A stretch of DNA of 64,000 nt from Hypericum androsaemum (taxonomy: Eukaryota > Streptophyta > Magnoliopsida > Malpighiales > Hypericaceae): NCBI GenBank assembly GCA_963995505.1, contig OZ023187.1:9201176-9265175 (forward strand). Direction: 5' to 3'. The notes under the pieces were generated by a model that searched no databases, had not been told where the DNA came from, and was given only the letters and a program-made list of their open reading frames with translations. This document shows positions 44,605 to 56,609 of this stretch, in pieces. The translations under genes were made by a program, and so were the position numbers. Within the stretch, counting starts at the first letter, position 1, and each line of letters starts with the position of its first letter.

Positions 44605-46269
44605 AGAGGAGGAGGTCCCAAAGAAGACAAGGAAGAGGTCCCAGGAAGTCTAAGGAGGAGGACGCCCACTCTCCATTCCCCCTCTCGCGACGAGGGAATT
44701 TCAATTGAAATTAGTTGTTTAGAAGTTCGATTGAAGTTAATTGGTTACGTGGTTTTGTCCAATTGTTAAAGTGTTGATTCAAGTGATTTGTTCAAGCCAT
44801 TGATAAAAGAAAAAGTGATTCAGTATTTTCGGTTGATTATTGGTTGAGTTTCTGGGTTATAGTGTTCTTGACTATTCCATAGGTTGAAGGTGATCTTTTT
44901 TTTTTGCGATGAAACCTTAATTTTCTGGGTTGACATCTTGGTGTTCTTGGGGATTAAATGCGTACAGCAATGGAAGAGGGGAGAGGGAACGATGGAGGAG
45001 AGATGGAAGATATTTTGGTCATTTCCATGACCAAAAATGAAAAAAGAGCTGATGACGTCAGTCAGGGACCCGAGGAGGAGGTTTAACAAGCACAGGGGAC
45101 AGTAAACTTATTTTTAAAAATCCAGGGACCCGAGTAAAAGAATGACCAAATACCAAGGACGAGGAGATAATTTTCCTTTTTTTACAGAGGCAAATTAATC
45201 TCATGAACATGGGAACGCAAGTAAAAATTAATCTATCAAATTTATTTGGAGTAATTAGCTAAAAAAATTGAAAACTCATTTGATTGATTGAAGCCCAAAA
45301 ATCCTAGTAACGAGAAGAAGGAAAAAAATGTGAATGAATGGGATGGGGATATGGAATTAAAAAAAAGAGGAAGGGTAATATGGTAAAAAAAGAAGAAGTT
45401 AATTTATGTCCAAGGACTGATTTTTTAGGCCCATGGCTTTAAAGCTTTAAAGGTCCTGGAAGTCTGTTTCTAGGACGGTCCTGGATGACCCATTTGGTAG
45501 ACCATTTTATCATAATCGGACGGCCATTTTATCAAACCACCTTTATCTAATCTGTTCCCGTGAAACCATTTTATCATAACTGGGTAAACCATTTTATCCA
45601 ATCTCCTGTATTTAGGACGGTCCCGATTTATCCGGAACGGTCCTCGTGAAACTATTTTATTATAACTAGGTAGACTATTTTATCCTCCTTAATGATCCTG
45701 ATGCATTTTATATGTCTAGGATCAAATTCAACTCCGATTTTAAATAGGACAAAAATTTCACAACTTTTTTATCTTGTTCGGACTATTTATCACACCGAAC
45801 ACGGAGTTAGGACAAAAAAAATAGTCCAAGCCCGTTCAGTGTAACAAACGCAGCCGACCCCCGTTTTTATTGCCCGCAATCAATTAAGATAAGAACAAAG
45901 GCCCTTTTAGTTTCTTTTGACGTGTACGTTTTTTTTGTTGGAATTTTGACGTGTACGTTTTACAGGTTAGTCGGTTCTTTTTTTTACTTTTGGTATTACC
46001 ACCTGTTCCTCAAAAAAAACTTCCTATTTGATAAAATTCATTTTTGCGAATGTAATATTCTATTTATGGGAAAATTATTTTCACTAGTAAATGTTTTACC
46101 ATTACTTGAGCATTTCCTCATACTAATTACGTTCATTTTGTGGATTTTCTTGTAATTGCCTTTTATTTTTTTTAATCTAAGTCCTAAGGACAGTTTTTCT
46201 ATTCAATAGAAAATTTGTTTTCCTTAAGATACTAGCTTGTAAATGAAAGAAAAACCAACAGCGAAAAGA
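44605..46269. other. Stretch without a supported gene
   Basis: A+T-rich with scattered G+A-rich patches. At 45480-45690 the word ACCATTTTATCATAA and variants recur about six times, alternating with GGACGGTCC-like words, a decayed tandem repeat. No protein feature is recognised. Confidence 0.45.
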
Positions 46270-46315
46270 GGGGGTTGGATTGGGTACAGAATGCCTCCAT
46301 TCTGAACTATTCAGA

Positions 46316-46640
46316 ATGAAAAAATGCGGGGGCTTTTTTACAAAAATATTAAAATACGGGGACCAAAATGAAAAAATCCATGCACAAACACATACCGAAA
46401 ACAAATGCCATTATCACATAACTGCGCGTTCCAGTATCGTAACGGGACATGCCAGTATCGTAAATGGGGAATGCCAGGGGGACTTTTTTACAAAAATGCT
46501 AAAATACGGGGACCAATATAAAAAAAGCCACGCGCGACAGTATCATGAACGGGACATGCCGCTGTCACAAAAACAAATGCCATTATCACATAACTGTACA
46601 TGCCAATATCACATAACTGTGCATGCTAGCGCGGTCTCCC
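46316..46640. repeat. Tandem duplication of about 160 bp
   Basis: Unit 1 begins at about 46328 and unit 2 at about 46477. Both carry GGGGG(C/A)(C)TTTTTTACAAAAAT, AAAATACGGGGACCAA, GCCA(C/T)GC and then CAGTATC(G/A)T...CGGGACATGCC. The motif AAACAAATGCCATTATCACATAACTG occurs in both. No coding role is evident. Confidence 0.75.
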
Positions 46641-46649
46641 CTTTACTCC

Positions 46650-47254
46650 AAATTGTCTGGAATAATTTCTTCACTCCAGACCTAATCCACTGCCCGAAAA
46701 GAGTACATGCTTTGGCTGCGGTATACAGCTCATTTGTCAAAAGATTTTAATTATTACCTAAATAAAAAACGTGTTCGCCGAAAGCTTATATTTGAGTCAC
46801 CAACAACTCGTAGTCAAAGCTCACTAACACAACCACGTCAACAAAAAACGAAATGAACTCTAATCTTATTGTCGCTTGGGAAAACATATTTTGATGGTCA
46901 ATATTCTCAACCTCATTTGGAGATTTATCTCCGGCCTCTAGTCAACATATATGATATGTTTGACAATATCCTGATTGCTCCTCTTTGACATGATGTGATG
47001 TATTTTTAGATGATCTGAAAAGATTAATTTGGCTACACTGTTTAATAAAAATTTAGAGACCTTTGCCTCTTGATTATTAAAAAAAATATCTAATACGCTT
47101 GTTAGAAATTATTTATAGTATAAGATGAATGTACAAAATTCAAATCCTGACAAATTTTAATTTATAGTGTAAATAATTTATCTTTTAAAAAAACCTATCT
47201 TAAATATTAATCTTTAATTATCAAGTACAATATTATACCATATTTAGAATCCCA
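46650..47254. other. Stretch without a supported gene
   Basis: A+T-rich sequence without recognisable genes or repeats. Confidence 0.45.
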
Positions 47255-48950
47255 ATTCGACTCAAGGTGGAGCAATTGAAGCCGAGGCACCCGACCAAAG
47301 GTCTAATCCGCAAGCTGTTTGGCCACGGGTAGGGCAGCTTGTACCATCTGATCCGGCTCAAAGTTCTCCCCCATTACTGCTACCTCAGTTCGCTCCCAGT
47401 TAGGGGGTTGGACTAATAAAAGTACTCATATCTAACCAGTTCTAAAAGGTGATCATTTTTCGGTTATGATTGATGAGAATCGATTTGCTGTTCACTCTGC
47501 GGATTATGCGAAACGAGCCTGCATTGGGCGACTTATTATTTCGAAGGGTGCCAAGCCATATTCGTTGTCGGATTTACGAGGTGCCACTGCAAAGGACACT
47601 GTTGATTTCCTTTTGCTTCAGAGCGGGATAGAGAGTTGGCCTCGAGCTCTACTGTGTGGAAATTGCCACATGGAACTTTGCATATATAGTCGTAGGTATT
47701 TTTTTCCAATAAGGACAACCACTTCGGTCGTGAAAATTTAGGTATGACTTTCTGGTCTCAGTATGGAGTATAAAGATTCAGATATTGTGTTGGGATTGGT
47801 TGCATGAGTTGGTGATCCTATAAGAGCAACACAGATACACTTAGCCAAAGTTTTGAAGTTTATGTTCGAGTGCTGGTTGAGGTGGTCTTGGTCAAGTCGC
47901 TTCCGGAGGAGTTGCTATTGGAAAGACCGGGAAAGAGCTCTTGGGTGAACAATAACTATGAGAATCTATTTAGTTTCTGCTCTCATTGTAGGATAATAGG
48001 TCATCAGATTACAACTTGTCGGAAGTCACTATTTCGAGATGCCGAATAACTTGCAGCAAGGAAGCGTGAAATTGTACAGGTAAGCATCCAGTGCAGATAG
48101 CTAGTTCCCTTGACGACACAGGGGGCATAACATGTTGACATGGGGAAAGGCCACCAAGTTTGACAAAAAAAAAAGGTTAACAATATTGACAAGCCAATTA
48201 TACATGTGGTTACTATTCTGAAGGGGAGTTCCGTCCCGGTGCCTAATGTCTTTGAGGCACTTCAAGAGGAAGGGGAGATAGTCAAGGAGGATGGAGAGGA
48301 AGAGGTTGTCCAGGATGATCAAGTAAATAATCCTTCTGAAATTTCATATTCTAAAGTGGTGAAGGAGGAGGTGCCTCTGTTGCCAATGGATACTACGAGG
48401 TCTAGCATTGCTGCCGTTGTGGTGGATGCATGCAGAGAAATGACTATTGAGCAGAGTTTTTAAGCTAATGTGTTGATTGACCCAATTACAATTGATGTTA
48501 TTTTAGGTCAGATACCAACACATTCGGCGGAAAATCAACGGGTTAGGAAACGAGATATCTCAAGTCCATTCTTGGTTGCAGCATGTGGGTAATGAATCTC
48601 TAGGAAAAGCGTTAAAACCTTGAGAATTTTCTAATGACGGGTCAGAATATTAGAGCAGAACAAGGAAAAGTGCTGCTCTCACGGGTCTGTTAGGCCAGCA
48701 AGGTGCTACTCATGATGGCCAGCTTCTTGAGTAGATTGGCTACTAACGAAATCACGGAGTTTGTGGAAAATGATGCTATGCGAATAATGTCACTCCTTTC
48801 AGGTCAGAAATTGGAGACCTTGCGGAGGAACAGCAGCCTATACAAAGCAGCTAAAAAGACAAGCATGGTGCTACAAGGATCTCAGAGAAAATTTTATCCC
48901 AAAGTTGCAATAAATGAGGTTAACTTCTAGGTCCGAAATAGAGCATTTAA
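47255..48950 (+). pseudogene. LINE ORF1-like (DUF4283 plus zinc knuckle), broken
   Basis: Frames from about 47440 show AKRACIGRLIISKGAKPYSLSDLRG, the start of the DUF4283 domain of plant L1 ORF1 proteins. Degenerate sequence follows, then at about 47849-48050 VRVLVEVVLVKSLPEELLLE, NYENLFSFCSHCRIIGHQIT and TCRKSLF, a zinc knuckle of C-x2-C-x4-H-x4-C form. ORF1 proteins bind the LINE RNA. Downstream acidic, proline-poor sequence to about 48950 is the variable tail. Several frameshifts and stops; ORF2 does not follow on this strand. Confidence 0.72.
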
Positions 48951-49637
48951 CAAGAAGAGAGCTGCCTAGTACCTTTTAGGTTTCGTAAGTTTTTCGCATG
49001 AGAATTATTGAAGAATTATTTTACGAGTTGATTCTCATGTAACTGTTTTTCATTTCTTTTACCTTGGTATCACATATTTAAAGACAGTTACAATATTACA
49101 CTGTTAATATATACTGTCGAACTACCACCTAATCTGATTTCTAAATGATATTTTCAATATACAATGTTCCATCGATCTCGTTTATATTGTAAAATACCAT
49201 TACGAAAGTTATCGAATTGCTTTTCAAACCCAAAATAAAAAAAGGAACTCCAAGTTTAATATTTCTTTTGAGAACCTTTACTTCTGTGAGAATGAAAAAA
49301 TTGCCGGAAGAGGATTAATAAGCTTTTTTTGTGAATAGAGTGTTGGATCCATTTATAGGGCGCTTTTTGAAATTATATATTTCAAATTATTTGAACTCAA
49401 ATAATTTTAAAAATACAAGTTTATTGTCGTTCGTGCTAATTAAAGATATCAAATGATTTTCGGTTAGTAAAAAAATGTAGATTCCGCAGTGTAATTTGTT
49501 TTGTTGGTTATGCCATTATTATAATAGTAATCACTCGTGGATTAACAGGTTATCCCTTATTGAATAAACAGGTTTTGTATGTTGTTTCAACACCGTGCAT
49601 AAAATTCGTGTGTTGTTTCGGTCAATCTTAGAACATA
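48951..49637. other. Stretch without a supported gene
   Basis: A+T-rich spacer between the two LINE remnants. No feature is recognised. Confidence 0.45.
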
Positions 49638-49739
49638 TTTTTTTTGGAAAAGGTAGAATTATATCGATCTTTGATAAATATATACATGTAACATGTACAT
49701 GTATACAAAAAGGCAAAGAGATGAAAAAGTACCACAACC

Positions 49740-51900
49740 CACCACCAAAGAGCCCTTCAGAGTAGAAATCGAGTAAAGAGATGGGAATTTGGCCTTGAAC
49801 ACATGCCCTGACATCCTCCCAAAATCTAGTTTCCCTGCCATTATTAACCGACATAGAGCATCCTTCTCTGAGCTTGCAAGGAACCAATGAGTCCTCTAAA
49901 GCAAGCTTGACAATAGACGCCCACACCCAGGCCGCCTAGCATTAGAAGGAACTTTCGAAATAGAAAAAGGGAAGGAGTTGCTTTGACGAAACTTGTGGAT
50001 CCCTAATTGACCCATAGCAACTCGGGATTATTAACAAAACGCGGGATCCATTTTGACAAGAGAGCTTCATTCCGAATACCAAGCCTAGTAACACCAAGCC
50101 CGCCATTTTCGATGGGCAGCGAAATATTGTCCCAAGAAATTTAGCACAACTTATGTTGTTTGATCCCCCCCACCAGTAGAATCTCCTCATTTTGGAAACA
50201 AAGGCTTTCAGAAAACCTGCAGGGACTTTAAACAACGAAAAGAACTACGTAGGAAGGCTCGCGAGCACCGCTCTAGTTTAGATAATATATCCCATGGAAT
50301 TCCTTTGAATTGATTCATATGAATTCCTGATCAAAATTAGTCTTCCCCTCAGCGAAAGGAGGGACCCCTTCCACCCGGCCAGTCTTTTGTCAAAGAGCTG
50401 TAGGATTGGCTCCTAAGCGTTCAAACGGCTCATCTGTGCACCGATGGGCAGCCCGAAGAAGAAAAATGGGATATTTTGCACTTTGTAACCCCAAGAAGAT
50501 GTCATCCTGTCAAGCCACTCCTCCCTCGTGTTGATCCCAATGAGTGAGCTTTTGCCAAAATTAACCTCCAGGCCAGAAGCTAAGGAGAAGCCTTTAGCGA
50601 TCCTTTGAAGATTAAATAGGCCACAGTCTTGAGTCTGTGCAAAGAGCATAGTATCATCAGCGTACTAGAGGATATGTAGCTGAGGACCCAAATTCAGGAT
50701 TGACACCCGAGATATAAAATTAAGGTTGGCAGCCTTTAAGATGAGTCTACGGAGTCCCTCGGCAACAATAAGGAAGAGATAGGGGGAGAGGGGTTCTCCT
50801 GCCTGCAGGGGCGGAGCCAAAAAATTTTGAGAGTGGGAGCAATATAACTTAATAATGGTGCTGTATTCTGATTTCAATTTTGAGGTAGATTAATTTTTTT
50901 GTGGGGTCAATTTCTAATTTTGGTGGAGACATACATTAAAAAATATACTAGTTATCAAGCAAAAATAAAATTAAGTGGGGGCAATTGCCCCCACTCCCCA
51001 AAATGTGCCTCCGCCCCTGACTGCCTGAGCCCTCTATCCATCTTGAAGATCCTAGTAGAAGAGCCATTGACAAGGACCGAGCACAAGGCCCCACGCACAC
51101 ATCACATAATTCACGAGCACCACTTCTCGCCAAAGCCCACAGCTCTGAGAGAATCCTCTAGGAATTGCCAAGAGACCGAGTCAAAGGCCTTGCGAAAGTC
51201 CAATTTAAGGATTACACCCTGATGTTTCTGGTGCTTAAGAAGGGAGATTACCTCATTGGCAATCAACGTACCATCAAGAATTTGCCTGCCCTCTAGAAAA
51301 GTCGACTATTTGGGACCAATTACGCTCTGAAGAACCACCTTCAATCTCAACGAGAGGATCTTGGCTATAATTTTGTACAGGCTGGAGACGAGAGAGATAG
51401 GCCTAAAGTTGTCCAGACTACGGCCACCCAACACTTTTAGCACGAGAGCAATGAACGAGGAGAGCACCTGCACGTGGATAGAACCCACACGAAAGAAGTG
51501 CAGCACGAAAACCATAAGATCCGAGTAGATAATGTCCCAGCCCGCTTTGAAGAAAGACAGGATAAAGCCGTCAAGACCCAATGCTTTATCACTGTCACAG
51601 TCCCCCACGGCCTTTTTAACTTCATCCAAAGAAGGATCAACTTCCAGGCCTAAACATTCTGAAGAGGAGATACGATCGTAAAGGGTGGGGTCTGAGAAAG
51701 GCCTAACCGAGTCCACTTCCTTGAACTGATTAAGGAAGTGGTGATAAAAAGCGTCTTTCACCTCACCAACCTGGGAGAGAGACCGAAAGACAACCAATAT
51801 AATTGAGGCGAGATCTAATAGAGGAGATTGTGTGAAAGTACTTCGTGTTCTTGTCTGCGTGAAGGCCAAACATGAGCCTAGATTTCTGCCTGCAAAGAGA
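49740..51900 (-). pseudogene. LINE reverse transcriptase, broken
   Basis: On the minus strand: LHADKNTKYFHTISSIRSRL (51860-51790), then a long open part at 51869-51306 with LGLDGFILSFFKAGWDI and NFRPISLVSSLYKIIAKILS. This is followed by RQILDGTLIANEVI and LKLDFRKAFDSVSW (catalytic D block), RGLRQ-[MITE]-AGEPLSPYLFL, and YADD at 50664-50653 with a TAG just before it. Later blocks are GLEVNFGKSS, GLPIGAQ, KRLAGWKGSLLSLRGRL and the WWGG region near 50150. The last recognisable piece is RETRFWEDV near 49820. At least four lesions make it inactive, but it is much better kept than the LINE at 27196-41803. Confidence 0.88.
50806..51019. mobile_element. hAT-type MITE (214 bp) in the LINE
   Basis: Terminal inverted repeats are CAGGGGCGGAGCCA and, inverted, CAGGGGCGGAGGCA. 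It is flanked by 8-bp near-identical duplications CCTGCCTG (50798-50805) and ACTGCCTG (51020-51027). Removing it rejoins the LINE frame exactly at the RQ-AGEPLSPYLF site. CAGGGGCGGAG ends are a common plant MITE type. There is no coding capacity. Confidence 0.88.
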
Positions 51901-51950
51901 ATCTTATTTCTTGTATTAGAACATATCGTTCGTTAGGAGGAAACAATTAT

Positions 51951-53447
51951 TTCTTGCAAGAGGCAATTCTAAAATTTTGATCATTTCAACATCTATTTTT
52001 CAGGTAGTTCTATATATTAAATCGGATTTTTCTTTATTCTACACAGCTAATTTTTTTATAAGTCAATTTTTATTTCAATATAAGTATATTTACATAATTA
52101 TATCATCGTTGTTAAATCTCTCGTGGTACGAGATTGCAACCGCAACTTCGTTAAAATTATATCGAAGTAGAACCCGTGGAAAATCCTCGATAGAGAAAGA
52201 ACGCATTCCACCAAAATAGATTGCTCATAGTTGTTTGAATGAGGGTCGCAAATGATTTATTGCTTGAGCAGTACGCATTTGCAAAATTTTATACTCCACC
52301 AAAAACATAATACATTGTTGAATTTGACAACCACAGTCAATATAGTATTGCCAACACTCCCTCTCAACGAATCTTAAAATTTTTTTCAAAAACTTGAGTT
52401 ATTTATCGTCTCACGGAATAAGAATAAACTCGCTTTAATATCATGTAATTGATAAGTTCATCAATAATATTCCTTAACAGGCAGCAAAAGTATCTCGACC
52501 GGCCTGAGTGGCCTATCTGTAGCATTCGCTATTTTTAATATCTATTATTATAAAATCATGGTGACCTTAGTTTGAAATAATTATGTGATTAACTGCACTG
52601 TGAATCAAGTCAGCGCCCATTCAGGTATATTTTATTGGGGCAGCACTTCATGGTTCAGCCATAGAGAGGTGCCTGATCGATAAAGAATGCAGAGATAAAC
52701 TTGTTGAACTATACACACTTTAGATCAACTGAGAAGATAATTGTTATAGCTTAAATATGCCTTGAATTTGAGACCTTGAAAACACGAAAATGTTAAATAT
52801 TTGTTAAATTTTTAAAAATTCTACCCGACTCAAATCTGGTATACTCAACCCACTGGATAGCATAAAAAACTAGTGTTTTGTTGGAAAGGAACATTTTATA
52901 TTTCCTATCGCACGATGGGCTGGCTACTCATTGATCTTCTACTTTCAGCAAAAGTGACTAATACGATACATTAAAAACTGAAGCATAATAAATCCAAAAC
53001 ATCCCATTCACCACCAACTCGTCCACCTTACATGAAAATAAATACACAGACAATAACCTAAAGCACATGATCATTCTTTGATGTTCCTCCTTTTCCACTA
53101 TTTAATTCTGATAAGTATTGCAAGTTTTGTCAAAGCTAATCTTTTCATATGGTTCAAGTACAGATTGCCCATCAAAACACGACATACAATTTTTTTTCTT
53201 TGAATCTGTCCGATATTCACATATTTTTGGACCAACTAATTTATTTCCAAACCTCAACCTCAACCTCAATCTCTTCGAGTTAATACATGAATGGCACACA
53301 AAACGAATAACATGTATTGCCAATTGAACTACCAGGCGGGAGAATTTTTTTTGTAAAGGCAAACTTCCGTCAATTTAATTGACACATGTCTTGTTGTTTT
53401 ATTAGGCCAAATGCTCTTCGGCACCAGGCGGGAGAGTTATCGCCAAG
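51951..53447. other. Stretch without a supported gene
   Basis: A+T-rich; contains the region downstream of the CLE gene. Two ACCAGGCGGGAGA words lie at about 53331 and 53425. Short frames without a domain, nothing else recognised. Confidence 0.45.
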
Positions 53448-53663
53448 TTAATGATGGTGTGGATCAGGGCCACCGGGACTGACTCTAAGAGACTCGTTGA
53501 AACCACCGGTAGTCTCTTGCCTTCTTTTGCCTTCTCTTAATGCCTCTTCTGCTATTTCAATCAACGTTAATCGATCCCTCTTCACGCCAATTGCTCGACC
53601 TTCAAGCCTCGAAAATGGAAGAAAAAGAAGAATGATGCATAGAATTAGCCTTAGGTTGGCCAT
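53448..53663 (-). CDS. CLE family signalling peptide precursor (71 aa)
   Basis: Single exon, ATG at 53663-53661, TAA at 53450-53448. The N-terminus MANLRLILCIILLFLPFSRLEG is a clear signal peptide for secretion. A variable, charged middle follows (residues 23-58), and the last 12 residues, RVSPGGPDPHHH, are a CLE motif with no tail after it. The prolines normally hydroxylated in CLE peptides and the central GG are present, and the form is closest to the CLE1-7 group of Arabidopsis (RxSPGGPDPxHH). The mature peptide is expected to be cut out in the apoplast and read by leucine-rich-repeat receptor kinases. Upstream codons in frame (a TTG at 53687) give no better start. Length and layout match the family; this looks intact and functional. 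Confidence 0.93.
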   Translation of the reverse strand: MANLRLILCIILLFLPFSRLEGRAIGVKRDRLTLIEIAEEALREGKRRQETTGGFNESLRVSPGGPDPHHH

Positions 53664-53745
53664 ATTAAATATTGATCTTATTTCCAAGCTACCACTATGC
53701 TATGCCAAAGTTTGCAAGTGTAGAATTTGAGAGATGGACTGCATG

Positions 53746-53753
53746 TATTTATA
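53746..53753 (-). promoter_or_regulatory. TATA box of the CLE gene
   Basis: On the minus strand TATAAATA lies 83 bases upstream of the CLE start codon, in the context GGTCTATAAATACATG. A start of transcription about 25-30 bases downstream would give a 5' UTR of roughly 55 bases. Position and sequence are standard; no experiment is implied. Confidence 0.7.
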
Positions 53754-53779
53754 GACCTCGTGGAAGCTCTCCTAGTTAT

Positions 53780-54560
53780 ATTAAATTGAAATATTAAGGG
53801 TCAATGTGAAAAAAATATTTTTTAATATGGGGGAGCAATACATGCCCACTTCGTGAATAATTGTAATAGATGTTCGATATATGTTAAGAAATATTTAAGT
53901 CAGTTGATCATATTATATTTGATATCATATAATTCAAGGTTAAATTAGACCTTGAGCAATTTCAAGATGGATGATAACAGAAATTTTTTTAAATACGTGT
54001 AAATATAAGTGAAGAAAAATATGCTAAACCATATTCATATTAATCTGTAAAGACAGATCACTCAATTATCTCATATTCAAATTTTGGTCAACTATTTTAT
54101 AAACGATGTTGGGTATCATACTACTGTCGGCACCCACTTGAAAATTTGAGCAGCAACCGAAGTCGGAAAGCATCCGGAAGAAAAAAAAGAGAGGCTGAAA
54201 GCGATTGAAAATTGTAACCTAATAGTGACAAGTGGCTTCTCCTTTCCCCATCCATTTCTGCCTTGCAGGGAATGATATATCGTCGCCGACCATTTTTCAT
54301 TATTAGTCGATTGTAGTCAAATTTGCTTCAGTATTTCTCTTTATAAATCTGAAATAAACACTTCACAAGTTATTTGGAATATTAAAAAATTTTATTTTCT
54401 GAACCATGGTGTTAAGCGGGGCTGGATTTGGTACAGAAAGAGAGAGAGGGGATTCCCGTACCAAACATGATTTAATATGGTCCATTGATCTTGATGACTA
54501 GGCGCGCGTCAAAGATCTGACAGTTGTAATTCGTATGGACATTTTTATTTTTTACCTACC
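53780..54560. other. Stretch without a supported gene
   Basis: A+T-rich upstream region of the CLE gene and beyond. No further gene or clear repeat. Confidence 0.45.
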
Positions 54561-54599
54561 CTCCTCTATTTTTCCTTCTTTCCCCTCTCTGCCAGATTT

Positions 54600-54610
54600 C
54601 TCTTTTGCCT

Positions 54611-54641
<31 letters not shown>

Positions 54642-54662
54642 TACTCTCTCATTTCTCTCTCT
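54600..54662. repeat. Pyrimidine-rich microsatellite, (CT)n
   Basis: A continuous CT run of about 13 units lies at about 54619-54645 within a longer pyrimidine tract that starts near 54555. Confidence 0.95.
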
Positions 54663-54816
54663 AATTAAAAATTCATGGTTCCAAATCTGAGGCCGACGAC
54701 GTTGCTACGAGTCCGACACCGACCACCACTTCGACGCCGACGAGCAGCAGACCGGAGTTTGATTGTGTAGAAGGGGCGACTGTGAGAAGTGGTGGAGAGG
54801 TTCTGGTTGGAGAGCC

Positions 54817-55140
54817 ACAAATTCTTACTTCGGAGTCTGATTGAGGTGATTCAAGTTGTTGTATAAAGCTGAGATGTAGATCTACAACTTTGTAGTTTAT
54901 GACTTCTCCAAATTCGAAGTGAAAGATGTCAAAAATACGTTTGAAGCCAAGAATCGATCAAGTTATGAAAATATATTTCGGTTGGGGGACAACAAGTTCT
55001 TACTCGGGAGTCCGATTAAGTTGCTGTGTGAAGGTGAGATGTATATCTACAACTTTGTAGTTTATGACTTCTCCAAATTCGGAATAGAAAGATGTCAAAA
55101 ATATGTTTGAAATCAATAGTCGATCGAGTTATAAGTCTAG
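54817..55140. repeat. Tandem duplication of about 165 bp
   Basis: Two diverged units (about 54817-54980 and 54985-55140). Both hold (G/C)TTACT(T/C)GG(A/G)AGTC(T/C)GATT, GAGATGTA(G/T)ATCTACAAC, TTTGTAGTTTATGACTTCTC and GATGTCAAAAATA. The second unit leads directly into the minisatellite. Confidence 0.85.
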
Positions 55141-55410
55141 GTTATGTCAAATGGCATGCTCATATTATATCAAATGGCACGCACATGTTATATCAAATGG
55201 CATGCCCAGGTTTTGTCAAATGGCATTCCCAGATTTTGTCAAATGGCATGTACACGTTATATGTCAAATGGCATGCCAGGTTATGTCAAATGGCATGTTA
55301 AATTAATAATGAATAAAATATAATTAATTAAATAATTAATCAAATGACAAGTCTGATTACGATTAAATGATATGCCTAGTTACGTAAAATGCATGTCTGG
55401 TTACGATAAT
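55140..55410. repeat. Minisatellite, unit about 24 bp, locus 1
   Basis: Seven or more units of the form TTATGTCAAATGGCATGCCCAGG are in tandem to about 55305. Looser copies (AAATGATATGCCTAGTTACG) follow to 55405. The same unit recurs at 59680-59990. Confidence 0.88.
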
Positions 55411-56609
55411 ATTAATTAATATTTATAATTAAAAATATTTAAATAATATATCTGTTTGATTTGTTAAACTATAATATACCAATTTGATTTAAAAATTTAA
55501 AAATAAAGCAAAGATGGGACTCTCGCATCTCATCTCTTCTCTCATCAGCTGTCATCACGTGCAAGTTATCGTTTCCTCTCTCTAGCTGTCGCCAATCCAG
55601 GCCCGTCTTAAGCCGATGACCTAGTTTTTTTGAAAAGTATAATTATATTAAACTACTTTAACCCTCCCTCCTGAGGTCTAGCCGAAAAACTAGCTAGACC
55701 GACCAATATAGAGTATTTACGGATGATAATTAGACAAAAATGCTTATTTTCAAAAAGATAATGACATGAATGTAAATTTGCATGAGAAACGTCTTTCAAA
55801 TTTTTTAAGATAAACTTTTTTTTTGGTAAATAAGATAAACTTAAATAATATATAGTAATTACTAAATATACTTACGGAATTCCCATCCCAAGTGCAATTC
55901 CCATCCGACTCCAAAGAAAAATTCTCAATTCCTTAACCCTAATCCTAACATCAGTATCTCACATTCTCATTCATAATTCCTGGTAAACAATCCAACCATT
56001 TTCCTCCTAGCCATCAATTTACACTTGATTAAGACACTGATGTTGGCTGATATTTTAGGACACAAGCCATGTCCTCTTAGTTTTAAAGAGAATAATGGTC
56101 TAGATCTGGATCCACAATAAAAAAAATAAAGATCAAATATGTTTCTGTACGTGCACAAAAAATTTAATTAATACTTTTTACTAAAAAATGGTCTATTTAG
56201 TACCTTATACTTATCAAAACAAAATAATTAACACCCTAAGATCAATTTTTTGATCACGGGTGGCATTTCGTCATTACATATAACATCCACCTCAACAATT
56301 TATAACACATAAGCATTACTTAAGTGGGTTCCACCTCTTTCCACCCTCTCTTCTTCTCCTTCACACCTCCCTCTACCTCTTTCAACCTCTTCTACCGCAA
56401 AGTAAAAGAAAGATCCCCATACACCAAAAAAGGAGGATCGATTTTGATTTGACTATGATTGCAAGCCCACTAAAGCATGTGTTCCTTCCAAATTGGAATA
56501 CGGGTGGCAGTTTCGATGAAAGAAGTTTAACTTAGACAACTTTAGGAAAATAAAAAATACGGTGAGATCCATCTGATCTATGGAAGTCGATTGGGTGTTG
56601 ACAATGCAA
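55411..56609. other. Stretch without a supported gene
   Basis: A+T-rich, no coding feature or named repeat recognised. Confidence 0.45.

Larger units (their letters stand above)
49638..51950 (-). mobile_element. Second L1-type LINE, minus strand, with a MITE inside
   Basis: Transcribed leftward, it covers the RT domain and then jumps to a 3' UTR. The 3' end carries an A-run (T-run at 49638-49645 on the plus strand) after GATATAATTCTACCTTTTCC. The 5' end is truncated near 51950. A hAT-type MITE interrupts it at 50806-51019. zf-RVT and RNase H regions are missing between about 49830 and 49740, so the copy has an internal deletion too. Confidence 0.85.

Noticed and set aside
44112..45850. Transposon carrying the E2 fragment
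   Set aside because: The inverted similarity of the proposed ends is weak and no target duplication was found, so it is mentioned only as a hint.
53448..53687. CLE frame starting eight codons upstream
   Set aside because: The upstream codon is TTG. The first ATG (53663) sits directly at the signal peptide.
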